A stretch of DNA of 24,231 nt from UBA5972 sp964600965. GTDB lineage: Bacteria; Pseudomonadota; Alphaproteobacteria; Rhodobacterales; Rhodobacteraceae. Made by a program: the position numbers and the translations under genes. How positions within the stretch are numbered: position 1 is the first letter of the stretch; the number at the start of each line of letters is the position of its first letter. The stretch lies in contig CAZRLO010000037.1 in the NCBI GenBank assembly GCA_964600965.1, positions 1 to 24,231 of the forward strand, read 5' to 3'. The notes beneath the pieces were generated by a model. It was not told where the DNA came from and did not search any database. It saw only the letters and a program-made list of their open reading frames with translations. Below are positions 14,732 to 21,711 of the stretch, piece by piece.

Positions 14732-15482
14732 CGCCCTCGGCATCCAGAATGGCCTTGAGCTCGCCAAGGTGTTGCGCCGCCTGATCGGGGTAATCTTCCA
14801 GCTCGCGCGCGGTCTTTTCCGCGATATCGTCGGAAAGCACCCGCAGCTTCTGCCCGGTTTGCAGCGCCCGGATATAGGTCTCGGCGGCCCGCTCAAAATA
14901 GTAGAGGCGGTTGAACGTATCGGCAGGATCGTCGCCGATCACCATCACCCCGTGATTGCCCATGATCATGACCTTTTTCCTGGGGTCGTCGAACATGGCG
15001 GCGCAACGCTCGCCCTCGGCCTCGAACGCCAGTCCGCCAAAGGCGTCGTCGATGACATAGCGGTTGAAAAACGTGGCGGTGTTCTGATCGATCGGCGGCA
15101 GGGTGCTGTCGGCCAGACAGGCCAGAACCGTCGCGTGGATCGAATGAACATGCATCGCGCAGCGGGCATGCGGACACGCGCGGTGCAGCGCGCCATGCAG
15201 CCCCCATGCCGTGGCGTCCGGTGCGCCGGGGCGATCCAGCGTCTCTGGATCATTCGCATCCAGCAGCAACAGGTCACTGGCGCGGACGCGGCTGAAATGC
15301 ATCTGGTTCGGGTTCATCAGAAACCGGGTGCCATCATCGTTCACGCTTAGCGAAAAATGATTGGCGACCGCTTCGTGATAATTCAACCGCGCGGTCCAGC
15401 GGAAGGCGGCGGCCAGATCGATGCGCGACTGCCAGTGCTCGATGTTGCGGTTGATGGGCGTGACGCTGGAATGGACGGACAT
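14715..15482 (-). CDS. Class II aldolase/adducin-family protein
   Basis: The 255-residue cytoplasmic protein has the zinc-binding HVHSIHATVLACL segment (His111, His113) and the third-ligand region MGNHGVM (His177). FucA/AraD-type enzymes cleave or epimerise sugar phosphates, but the acid residue four positions before the conserved His (the E in SEWRFH of FucA) is Ala92 here. The protein is therefore closer to the adducin-like members, whose reactions are mostly unassigned. A GGGGGT ribosome site lies just upstream of the ATG at 15482. It is the first gene of the eight-gene minus-strand cluster; the 415-base gap before it should hold the cluster's promoter. The substrate is unknown. Confidence 0.87.
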   Translation of the reverse strand: MSVHSSVTPINRNIEHWQSRIDLAAAFRWTARLNYHEAVANHFSLSVNDDGTRFLMNPNQMHFSRVRASDLLLLDANDPETLDRPGAPDATAWGLHGALHRACPHARCAMHVHSIHATVLACLADSTLPPIDQNTATFFNRYVIDDAFGGLAFEAEGERCAAMFDDPRKKVMIMGNHGVMVIGDDPADTFNRLYYFERAAETYIRALQTGQKLRVLSDDIAEKTARELEDYPDQAAQHLGELKAILDAEGDDYAT

Positions 15483-15557
15483 TTCGGACCCCCGTTGGAA
15501 TTCGTTTTGACGAGTGTACCAAGGATTTCGGCGACAACGCGCCAAATGTGACACGCA

Positions 15558-15576
15558 CAGGTCGGTTTCAGACCTG
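15558..15576. promoter_or_regulatory. Perfect 6-base inverted repeat upstream of the eight-gene cluster, candidate operator
   Basis: CAGGTC (15558-15563) and GACCTG (15571-15576) are exact reverse complements around the 7-base spacer GGTTTCA. The site is about 75 bases upstream of the aldolase-family start. An adjacent TGTG-N5-CACA repeat lies at 15547-15559. It could bind a dimeric regulator of the cluster; none is encoded next to it. Confidence 0.4.
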
Positions 15577-15829
15577 ATTGACTCAAAAGCCACGGGCTCG
15601 GCAAATTTTGGGAAGGAAACCGATTATTCAGATCGCCCGGCATAGTGTTGCCCAATACCCCCAATGCTTTCCCGTTCGCATTTTCAAATTTCGGTGCCGG
15701 TCTGTTTCCGGAATTCCGGGCATGACCGTGAAACGCGCGATGACCCGGTCCCGCGACAGTCCAACGGATAACGCGCGTGCCGCCGGCATGCTGCAAGTGC
15801 GAACCGGTGCCGCGGTTGCACAATAGGGG

Positions 15830-15859
15830 TTGGTTTCGGGCACGGGGATTCCTTATGCT
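15830..15859 (+). promoter_or_regulatory. Possible sigma70 promoter of panBC
   Basis: TTGGTT (15830-15835) and TATGCT (15854-15859) are separated by 18 bases and lie 38 bases before the panB ATG. Both hexamers are moderate matches, so the call is tentative. Confidence 0.35.
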
Positions 15860-15897
15860 GCGGGCAACTTGGTCAACAACGCGGGAAGGGGTCCGGA

Positions 15898-16722
15898 ATG
15901 AGCGTCAACAAGGATCACGTCGCCCTGAGCGTGCCGGAATTTCAGGCCCGCAAAGGCCAGTCGCCGCTGGTTTGCCTGACTGCCTATACCACTCCGATCG
16001 CGAAACTGGTCGATCCGCACTGCGATCTGGTGTTGGTCGGGGATTCGGTCGGCATGGCACTGCACGGGCTGGATTCGACGCTGGGGGTGACGCTCGACAT
16101 GATGATCCTGCACGCACAGGCGGTGCGGCGCGGGCTGAAAAATTCGCTGATGGTGGTGGACATGCCGTTCGCATCATACGAGGGCTCGCCGGCCGAGGCC
16201 TTTCGGAACGCTGCCCGGATCATGGCCGAAACCGGCGCCGCCGCGGTGAAACTGGAAGGCGGTGAAACCATGGCCGAAACCATCGAATTTCTGGTGGCGC
16301 GCGGCATCCCGGTGATGGGGCATGTCGGGCTTACACCGCAGAATGTGCATGGTTTTGGCGGCTACCGCGTTCAGGGCAAGGGCGCTGCGGCAGGCAAGGT
16401 CGAACGCGACGCCAGAGCCGTTGCCGTTGCCGGGGCGTTTTCGGTCGTGCTGGAAAAGGTTCCGGCAACTTTGGCCACGGCAATCACCAAAGCGGTCCCG
16501 ATTCCCACCATCGGCATCGGCGCGTCGGTGGAATGCGACGGCCAGATACTGGTCGTGGACGACATGCTGGGCCTGTTCACCGAATTCAGCCCCAAATTCG
16601 TCAAGCGCTACGGAGCGCTGGGCGAGGCCGCAAGTCAGGCGATCAGGGCGTATGCCGACGAGGTGCGCGCCCGCGCCTTTCCGGGACCCGAGCATGTCTA
16701 TGGTGACAAGGCCCCGTCGTGA
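15898..16722 (+). CDS. panB: PanB, 3-methyl-2-oxobutanoate hydroxymethyltransferase
   Basis: The 274-residue TIM-barrel enzyme transfers the hydroxymethyl group of 5,10-methylene-tetrahydrofolate to 2-oxoisovalerate, making ketopantoate, the first committed step of pantothenate and CoA synthesis. Magnesium and catalytic residues are in place: Asp49 (LVGDSVGM), Asp88 (VVDMPF), Glu120 (VKLEGG) and the catalytic Glu186 (VLEKVP). GHVGLTPQ and IGIGAS are also diagnostic. A strong Shine-Dalgarno GGAAGGGG (15884-15891) precedes the ATG. The stop overlaps the panC start (GTGA), so both are made together. Length and order are normal. Confidence 0.96.
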   Translation: MSVNKDHVALSVPEFQARKGQSPLVCLTAYTTPIAKLVDPHCDLVLVGDSVGMALHGLDSTLGVTLDMMILHAQAVRRGLKNSLMVVDMPFASYEGSPAEAFRNAARIMAETGAAAVKLEGGETMAETIEFLVARGIPVMGHVGLTPQNVHGFGGYRVQGKGAAAGKVERDARAVAVAGAFSVVLEKVPATLATAITKAVPIPTIGIGASVECDGQILVVDDMLGLFTEFSPKFVKRYGALGEAASQAIRAYADEVRARAFPGPEHVYGDKAPS

Positions 16723-17597
16723 AACCGGCGATCATTCGAACCCGCGCCGAATTGCGCACCAGGGTTGATGCCTTTGCAAAAGCCGGCGAACAGATCGGCG
16801 TCGTGCCGACGATGGGTTCGCTGCATGCCGGGCACCTGAGCCTGATCGAGGCGGCGACAACGGCCACCGACCGGGTGATCGTGACCATTTTCGTCAACCC
16901 CAGGCAGTTCAACAACCCCGATGACCTGCGCATCTATCCGCGCGACGAGGCCGCGGATATCGCGGCATTGACGCCCTTTGAGGTCGATCTGATCTATGCG
17001 CCGGACCCGGTCGAAATCTATCCGCCGGGATTTGCGACGACGATTTCGGTGGCGGGGATCTCCGAAGGATTGTGTGGTGCGCACCGACCGGGGCATTTTG
17101 ACGGTGTGTCCACCGTCGTCGCGAAACTGCTGGTGCAGACCGGCGCGGACCGCGCCTTTTTCGGCGAAAAGGATTTCCAGCAACTGGCGGTGGTTCGCCG
17201 AATGGTCGTCGATCTGGATATCGGGTGCGAAATCATCGGCTGCCCGACCGTGCGGGCGGAAAACGGGCTGGCGCTTTCGTCGCGTAACGCGTTGCTGGAC
17301 GATGACGCGCGCCTGCGGGCCGGTGCGATCCATCGCGCGCTGATGCAGGCGTCGCGGAATATCCGCGCGTCGATGCCGCTGGACGAGGCGCTTGGGTTGG
17401 CCGAAACCACGATTCTGGCCGCCGGGTTCCAGCAGGTCGAATATCTGGAGCTGCGCGATCTTGTAGATTTCAAACGCCAGACCAGACTTGCCGGCCCGGC
17501 CCGGTTGCTGGTTGCGGCTCATATTTCAGGGGTGCGCCTGATCGACAACATTGCCGTTGATCCCGACGAGCCGAACGGACCCCTGCGCCCGGCCTGA
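16719..17597 (+). CDS. panC: PanC, pantothenate synthetase (pantoate-beta-alanine ligase)
   Basis: The 292-residue protein of the nucleotidyltransferase fold has the HIGH-like motif TMGSLHAGH (31-39), FGEKDFQQL for ATP/pantoate binding and the KMSKS-like LSSRN loop. It joins pantoate and beta-alanine using ATP, giving pantothenate, AMP and PPi. The start is GTG at 16719, overlapping the panB stop in GTGA; no ATG is available nearby and the N-terminus IIRTRAELR fits the family. The gene for ketopantoate reduction (panE or ilvC) is not in the window. A 26-base repeated element follows the stop codon. Confidence 0.96.
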   Translation: MKPAIIRTRAELRTRVDAFAKAGEQIGVVPTMGSLHAGHLSLIEAATTATDRVIVTIFVNPRQFNNPDDLRIYPRDEAADIAALTPFEVDLIYAPDPVEIYPPGFATTISVAGISEGLCGAHRPGHFDGVSTVVAKLLVQTGADRAFFGEKDFQQLAVVRRMVVDLDIGCEIIGCPTVRAENGLALSSRNALLDDDARLRAGAIHRALMQASRNIRASMPLDEALGLAETTILAAGFQQVEYLELRDLVDFKRQTRLAGPARLLVAAHISGVRLIDNIAVDPDEPNGPLRPA

Positions 17598-17605
17598 GCG
17601 TGGAA

Positions 17606-17631
17606 TCGAGTATTTTTGGAACGCTGAAACG
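17606..17631 (+). repeat. 26-base post-stop element, copy 2
   Basis: This element begins TCGAGTATTTT and ends GGAACGCTGAAACG. It starts 8 bases after the panC stop and reaches to 12 bases before the convergent M20 peptidase stop. Only two positions differ from the copy at 7111-7136. Confidence 0.75.
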
Positions 17632-17642
17632 AAAGCGGGATC

Positions 17643-18905
17643 CTATGCGGGCAGAAGCTCGGCCAGGCTGAACGCCATCACGCAGGCGCTGTCGATCATA
17701 TCGTCGACCCCGATCCATTCGTCCGGCTGATGCGCGAGGTCCAGAATGCCGGGCCCATAGGCGATGCAGTTCTTCAGGCGGCCGATCCGGTCGATATGTT
17801 TCTGATCATACGTGCCCGGCGAAACCACATATTCCGGCCCCTTGCCCAGAACGGCCGATATCGCCCGCCCAACCGTCTTGACGATCGGCGCGTCCCGGTC
17901 GGCCATGGTCGGATGGACGATATGAAGGTCGCGGATTTCATATTCAAAGTCCGGGCGTGTCCTTTTCAGCCTTTCCAACAGGTCCAGCATTTCATGGCGC
18001 ACGGTTTTCAGGTCTTCTTCCATCAGAAAACGCCGGTCGATGATCATGGTGCAACGGTCCGGAACGCAGGGTGATGGCAGGCCGGTATAGTCCGGGTCCT
18101 GCACGTGCTCGCCGCCGTGAACCGAATTGATATTCAGCGTCGATTGCCTTGCGCCCTCGGGTACGACCGGCATATCGGTGCGCTTTTTCGCCAGCATCGG
18201 GAACAGTTTCGCCTCCATTTCCGCGATCACCGCCCCCATGTGCCGGACCGCGCAATCACCCAGAAACGGCATGGAACCGTGGGCGATCCGCCCTTTGGTT
18301 TCGACTTCGGCCCACCAGACGCCGCGATGGCCAAGGCAGATACGGTCCTTGTTCAACGGCTCGGGGATGATCACATGCTGCACGCGCGCGGGGTCGAAAT
18401 ATCCCCGTTCCGCCAGATAGGCGACGCCGCCGAACCCACCGGATTCCTCGTCCGCCGTGGCCGAGATTTCGATGGTTCCGCGAAAATCCGGGCGGGTGGC
18501 GATAAAGGCTTCGGCGGCGACGATCGAGGCCGCCAGCCCACCCTTCATGTCACAGGCCCCGCGCCCGTAAATCCTGTCGTCCTGCAAGGTTGCGGCGAAC
18601 GGATCGAAGGTCCAGCCCTGACCGACCTCGACAATATCGTGGTGTGAATTGAAGTGGACGCAAGCGCCACCAGCAGCACCCACGCGCCTTGCCACAAGGT
18701 TCCATCGCGGGAATTTGTCGCTGTCGCCGGGGGTGCCGGTGGCGCGCACAAGTTTGGTTGCAAAACCGGATTTTTGCAGCCTTGCTGCCAGAAATTCGCA
18801 TATCTCGCGGTAATTCGTGCCCGGCGGGTTCAGGGTCGGAATGCGGATCAACGCCTGCGTCAGCCGGATCAGATCGTCGCGCCGCCCGCGCACCGCGCCC
18901 TGCAA
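17643..18905 (-). CDS. M20-family metallopeptidase (ArgE/DapE-like deacylase)
   Basis: The 420-residue protein has the di-zinc M20 site: His88 and Asp90 (NSHHDIV), Asp119 (RGACDMKGG), the base/ligand pair Glu153-Glu154 (ADEESGG), Glu182 (PEPL) and a late His in DLAHQPDEW. The dimerisation lid begins near 200 (HGSMPFLG). Relatives remove acyl groups from N-acyl amino acids such as acetylornithine and succinyl-diaminopimelate; annotation pipelines usually leave this subgroup unassigned. The start is uncertain: TTG at 18905 (used here) or GTG at 18893. An ATG at 18913 is in another frame. It lies 14 bases after the DUF1523-type gene and converges on panC. Confidence 0.85.
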   Translation of the reverse strand: MQGAVRGRRDDLIRLTQALIRIPTLNPPGTNYREICEFLAARLQKSGFATKLVRATGTPGDSDKFPRWNLVARRVGAAGGACVHFNSHHDIVEVGQGWTFDPFAATLQDDRIYGRGACDMKGGLAASIVAAEAFIATRPDFRGTIEISATADEESGGFGGVAYLAERGYFDPARVQHVIIPEPLNKDRICLGHRGVWWAEVETKGRIAHGSMPFLGDCAVRHMGAVIAEMEAKLFPMLAKKRTDMPVVPEGARQSTLNINSVHGGEHVQDPDYTGLPSPCVPDRCTMIIDRRFLMEEDLKTVRHEMLDLLERLKRTRPDFEYEIRDLHIVHPTMADRDAPIVKTVGRAISAVLGKGPEYVVSPGTYDQKHIDRIGRLKNCIAYGPGILDLAHQPDEWIGVDDMIDSACVMAFSLAELLPA

Positions 18906-18919
18906 TCTGTCATCCGAAT

Positions 18920-19585
18920 TCAGGATTTCGCCCGCCAGGTGCCCAGCCAGCCCCGAATTCGCCCAAACAGGCCCGAGGCCCTTTCCTGCGCCGTTTCCGC
19001 GGTATCTCCGACCCTTTCAAGCGCGTCTCCGACGTCCTCCAGCAAGGGATCGATGCGGCGGGCGCGGAACCGCTGCACCATCCGGTAAATCCGCAGCAAC
19101 ACAAGCGCGAACAGGATCAGGATCACGATATTGAGCCACGGGATGATCGTGACATCCGGGCTGTCGACCCGGCGAACCGAAACGGCGTTGGGATAGATCG
19201 AAAAGAACTCGTTGCGCCAGCCGTAATGTTTGACGACCACCCATTTGGGCGCTTCGCTCGTGGATTTCAGATCGGCGGCCTCGGTTTGCAGGTTCGAGGT
19301 GTCGAATTTGAAATAGGGCGGCCAGCCCCAGCCGGTATCCTCGTTCCGATAAACCATCGGGCGGCCGTTTTGCTGGATCGTCTGGATAAAAAAAACGTCG
19401 CGGTTGGTGATGTTGGCGTTGCCCGCATCGGGCGCGGCCCAGAACCACGAATTATCACCCGGATCGACGCGTTTTTCATACGTATCCGAAATCCGCACCA
19501 CGTCGGTCTGCGGCAGATTATAATGGAAAAACCCGAATACGATCAGCGATACCGCCGCGATCAGTGTCCATTTCACATACCGCAT
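18920..19585 (-). CDS. DUF1523-type membrane protein
   Basis: The 221-residue protein has an N-terminal transmembrane helix (about 5-22) and an extracytoplasmic domain rich in aromatic residues (NSWFWAAPDAG, TGWGWPPYFKF, KHYGWRNEFFS). A second helix lies at about 149-167 and a charged cytoplasmic tail follows with a possible amphipathic coil (DVGDALERVGDTAETAQER). This matches what I recall as the DUF1523 family of Rhodobacterales; no function is known. It follows the 88-residue membrane protein by 10 bases and probably shares its transcript. Loop lengths and the two-helix design suggest a periplasm-facing inner-membrane protein. Confidence 0.8.
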   Translation of the reverse strand: MRYVKWTLIAAVSLIVFGFFHYNLPQTDVVRISDTYEKRVDPGDNSWFWAAPDAGNANITNRDVFFIQTIQQNGRPMVYRNEDTGWGWPPYFKFDTSNLQTEAADLKSTSEAPKWVVVKHYGWRNEFFSIYPNAVSVRRVDSPDVTIIPWLNIVILILFALVLLRIYRMVQRFRARRIDPLLEDVGDALERVGDTAETAQERASGLFGRIRGWLGTWRAKS

Positions 19586-19595
19586 CTGCGTCCCC

Positions 19596-19862
19596 TCACA
19601 TGAAATTCGTGACGTAAATCAAGGTCGTCACGATCAAGAGCGGCACGATATAGACCGCCAGGATCAGCTTGCGCCGAAGCGAACCTTCGTATTCGCGCAT
19701 CCCGTCCCTGATATAGGTATCGCGGTCGCCATCGCCATCGCCCCGGTCGAATTCTTCTTCCAGCCTGTTGCGCGCCCGCCACCGCTGGCGGATCGACAGC
19801 CAGAAATAGACCAGCGTCAGGATGGCGAGGGCAATCGCGAAAAGCCGGATGGCACCGATCAT
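19596..19862 (-). CDS. Small two-helix membrane protein
   Basis: The 88-residue protein consists of an N-terminal helix (IRLFAIALAILTLVYFWL, about 5-22), a highly charged middle (RNRLEEEFDRGDGDGDRDT) and a C-terminal helix (KLILAVYIVPLLIVTTLIYV, about 65-84). No family is recognised. The ATG overlaps the stop of the DUF6638-type gene (ATGA at 19859-19862), so the two are translationally coupled, and the DUF1523-type gene follows after 10 bases. Its position between two proteins of unknown function suggests a membrane-anchored complex, but this is inference. Confidence 0.75.
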   Translation of the reverse strand: MIGAIRLFAIALAILTLVYFWLSIRQRWRARNRLEEEFDRGDGDGDRDTYIRDGMREYEGSLRRKLILAVYIVPLLIVTTLIYVTNFM

Positions 19863-21220
19863 GTCGCCCGCCTGACCGCGCCCCAGGGCCCGACACGCCG
19901 GATCAGGTCGCCGACGGGTTCAACGTCGGGTTCGGGCGGCTGTTCGTCCATCCCCGGTTCCGGGCCGAACAATTCGCGCCGCGCACCGGCCTTGTCGATC
20001 TTGTATTCCTCGGCCAGGAAATCGGCGACATAGGTTTTCTTTTTGTCGGGCCAGGTCTTGTAGGCGCGGTAAAACGCTTCCTTGTGGCAGATGAAAAGCT
20101 GGCGCACGTCCATCGGCGCGAGTTCCGCAAGCAGCATGTTGACCAGATCACGGTCCGGCCCCTGCGCGGCGCGCAACGTATAGAAATAGGCCGGGTGGCT
20201 GCTGCTGATCGCCGGCCATTCGCTGCCATTCTCGACCCAGCGCAGCAGGTCGTTCAGCGCGACGAATTCCGGTGGCAGATCGTTCAGATGCCGCCGCGCC
20301 ACCGCACGAAGCCCGCGGCGCGAAACCCCGGTCAGGTCTTCGCCCGCATCCGCCGCAACATCGACCAGAATGAAATCAAGCCGCTGGCGCAACAACGCCG
20401 CGGTATTCAGACCCTTGGCCGAAACGATGCTTTCCACCAGATTATTCTGCTCCAGGAAACGCGCGATGCCGCTCCGATCGGCGAAGGTATACGCCCGGTC
20501 GGCGGGCAGAATGCCCAGATCGTCGGGCGGATCAACCAGAATGGCCACGGTTTTCTTGCCGTCGCGAAAGATATAGATGCCGCCAAAATGGGCGGTATGG
20601 AAATCTTCCTGCCGGAACGTGCTTTTCTCAAGCGAGACCGGGTTGGCCACGATATCCCCGGATTTCCGCGCCAGTTCGATCATCTCGGCGATCAGAACAT
20701 CGTCCCACCATGCCTCGGGTTCGTTTTGAAACCGGTTGATCCGCGCTGACAATTCCTGCGCGCCTTCGATGTGGTTTTCGGTCGTGTCCGCCTCGATGTC
20801 GATCTGCCGGATCTGGAACAGGTTGGCCGGATCCTCGACCGAATAGATCGAGTTGACCAATTCGCCGGCGATCGCGTCCCGTGCCGTCAGGGCAAACAGC
20901 CGGGTCTCGTTTTCATCGATGAAGCGCCGCAGAATGCTGCGTGATGTGGAAAACTGCGCGTTCAGGAGCGGTGCGGTCTTCTGACGGGTCGAAAGCAGGA
21001 TGAACTGACGGTTGCACCCGTTGGGGTTGAGGTAAAGCTGGTCCTTGAGTTCGTCGCCGATTTCAGGCGAATAGCCCGAAATGTCGACATGGAAATCCCC
21101 GAGTGCCGTTGTCTTGCCGGTAAGGTTTTTCAACGCGCGGTTATAGCGGGCCACCAGCGCTTTGGACGAGACCTCGAACAGGTTCCCGAACATCAGCCCG
21201 CGTTCGACAAGACGCATCAT
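19859..21220 (-). CDS. DUF6638-type protein of unknown function
   Basis: The 453-residue protein starts at the ATG at 21220 (or 21217), giving MMRLVERGLMFGNLFEV. It has no signal peptide or membrane segment. The N-terminal half contains GDFHVDISGYSPEIGDEL and the C-terminal half is rich in acidic and aromatic residues, ending in a proline/acidic tail. I recall this as the DUF6638 family of Rhodobacteraceae; no catalytic motif is visible to me. The same frame is open further upstream to a TTG at 21262, but that codon has no Shine-Dalgarno. The good GGAGG there instead serves an out-of-frame 10-codon leader whose stop overlaps this start. The downstream membrane gene overlaps by 4 bases. Confidence 0.75.
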   Translation of the reverse strand: MMRLVERGLMFGNLFEVSSKALVARYNRALKNLTGKTTALGDFHVDISGYSPEIGDELKDQLYLNPNGCNRQFILLSTRQKTAPLLNAQFSTSRSILRRFIDENETRLFALTARDAIAGELVNSIYSVEDPANLFQIRQIDIEADTTENHIEGAQELSARINRFQNEPEAWWDDVLIAEMIELARKSGDIVANPVSLEKSTFRQEDFHTAHFGGIYIFRDGKKTVAILVDPPDDLGILPADRAYTFADRSGIARFLEQNNLVESIVSAKGLNTAALLRQRLDFILVDVAADAGEDLTGVSRRGLRAVARRHLNDLPPEFVALNDLLRWVENGSEWPAISSSHPAYFYTLRAAQGPDRDLVNMLLAELAPMDVRQLFICHKEAFYRAYKTWPDKKKTYVADFLAEEYKIDKAGARRELFGPEPGMDEQPPEPDVEPVGDLIRRVGPWGAVRRAT

Positions 21221-21249
21221 GGCGCAACCGCTTTTCGCCAGTCTGGCAT
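21217..21249 (-). CDS. Possible 10-codon leader peptide ahead of the DUF6638-type gene
   Basis: GGAGG at 21260-21256 is followed after 6 bases by an ATG at 21249 opening a ten-codon frame, MPDWRKAVAP. Its TGA (21219-21217) overlaps the ATG at 21220 of the DUF6638-type gene. The main gene itself has no good ribosome site, so translation could be coupled through the leader. The peptide sequence shows no run of a single amino acid that would suggest attenuation. Confidence 0.35.
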   Translation of the reverse strand: MPDWRKAVAP

Positions 21250-21472
21250 CGATGTCCTCCAATTGAACCGCGTGGTCATGTTACACGAATTCCGCCGCCG
21301 CGCGTAACCGCAAAGTTCGGGCGCCAACGGAGGGATTTCACGCGCAGAATCGCGCCACCGCGATCACCCGGCGCAGGCGGGTGGTGCTCGACGAATATTC
21401 ATGATCGGGGCGCGTGGCGCGGTCCGGTGCAGGTCGGAGCCGGGGCGAAACCGGTGGAGGCGGATCCACCGG

Positions 21473-21551
21473 GCTGGCCGGCTGGCCGTCCAGCCGTCTG
21501 GCCGTCCAGCCATCCGGTCGGCCAAAGGTCCGGTCGTCTAGCCCTCTAGAC
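21473..21551. repeat. Cluster of short tandem repeats and tetraloop hairpins
   Basis: GCTGGCCG is repeated in tandem (21473-21488). A 14-base direct repeat, CTGGCCGTCCAGCC, occurs at 21482-21495 and 21498-21511 (period 16), and each copy forms a hairpin with a CCGT loop (first stem GGCTGG/CCAGCC, 21480-21495). A third hairpin, GTCTAG-CCCT-CTAGAC, lies at 21536-21551. No T tract follows on either strand, so it is not a standard terminator. Confidence 0.6.
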
Positions 21552-21584
21552 CAACGGATATCGCTTTAACCTATTGAGATATAA

Positions 21585-21594
21585 TGATTAATCA
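21585..21594. promoter_or_regulatory. 10-base AT-rich perfect palindrome
   Basis: TGATTAATCA is self-complementary and lies in the only AT-rich patch of this gap, between the acyltransferase 3' end and the DUF6638-type operon. It might be a regulator site; there is no further support. Confidence 0.25.
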
Positions 21595-21711
21595 CGTTTC
21601 GGTTGACGACAATGTTGCGCCGCGACGGTCTCGTCACGGATGCCGAAATCGCGATTCAGACCAAGTCGCGCCGTTGGGGGCGACGGGCCCAGTACCGCGC
21701 GTCGCGGATAA

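Larger units (their letters stand above)
15483..15897. other. Intergenic region between the eight-gene cluster and panBC
   Basis: This 415-base stretch separates divergent genes. Open frames inside it are short and basic and do not resemble proteins. It contains the inverted repeat at 15558-15576 and a possible panB promoter at 15830-15859. I see no RNA gene or mobile element. No good sigma70 promoter was found for the minus-strand cluster, suggesting activator-dependent or alternative-sigma control (inference). Confidence 0.5.
21263..21711. other. Intergenic region upstream of the DUF6638-type operon
   Basis: This 449-base stretch lies between two minus-strand genes. Short open frames on the plus strand here are not convincing. 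It contains the hairpin cluster at 21473-21551 and an AT-rich patch (21560-21600) with a 10-base palindrome. A weak minus-strand pair TTACGC-N18-TAACAT just upstream of the DUF6638-type gene could be its promoter but is far from consensus. Confidence 0.45.

Noticed and set aside
15578..15843. Short open frames on both strands between the aldolase-family gene and panB
   Set aside because: No ribosome sites, unusual basic composition and no family resemblance; the frames overlap each other on opposite strands.
17598..17642. Terminator between panC and the M20 peptidase gene
   Set aside because: Only a 5-base AGCGT/ACGCT stem with a long loop can be drawn and no T tract follows the right arm; the repeated 26-base element is the better description.
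21482..21511. Two 14-base repeats considered as a CRISPR remnant
   Set aside because: Only two copies, a 2-base separation instead of a spacer, and no cas gene in the window.
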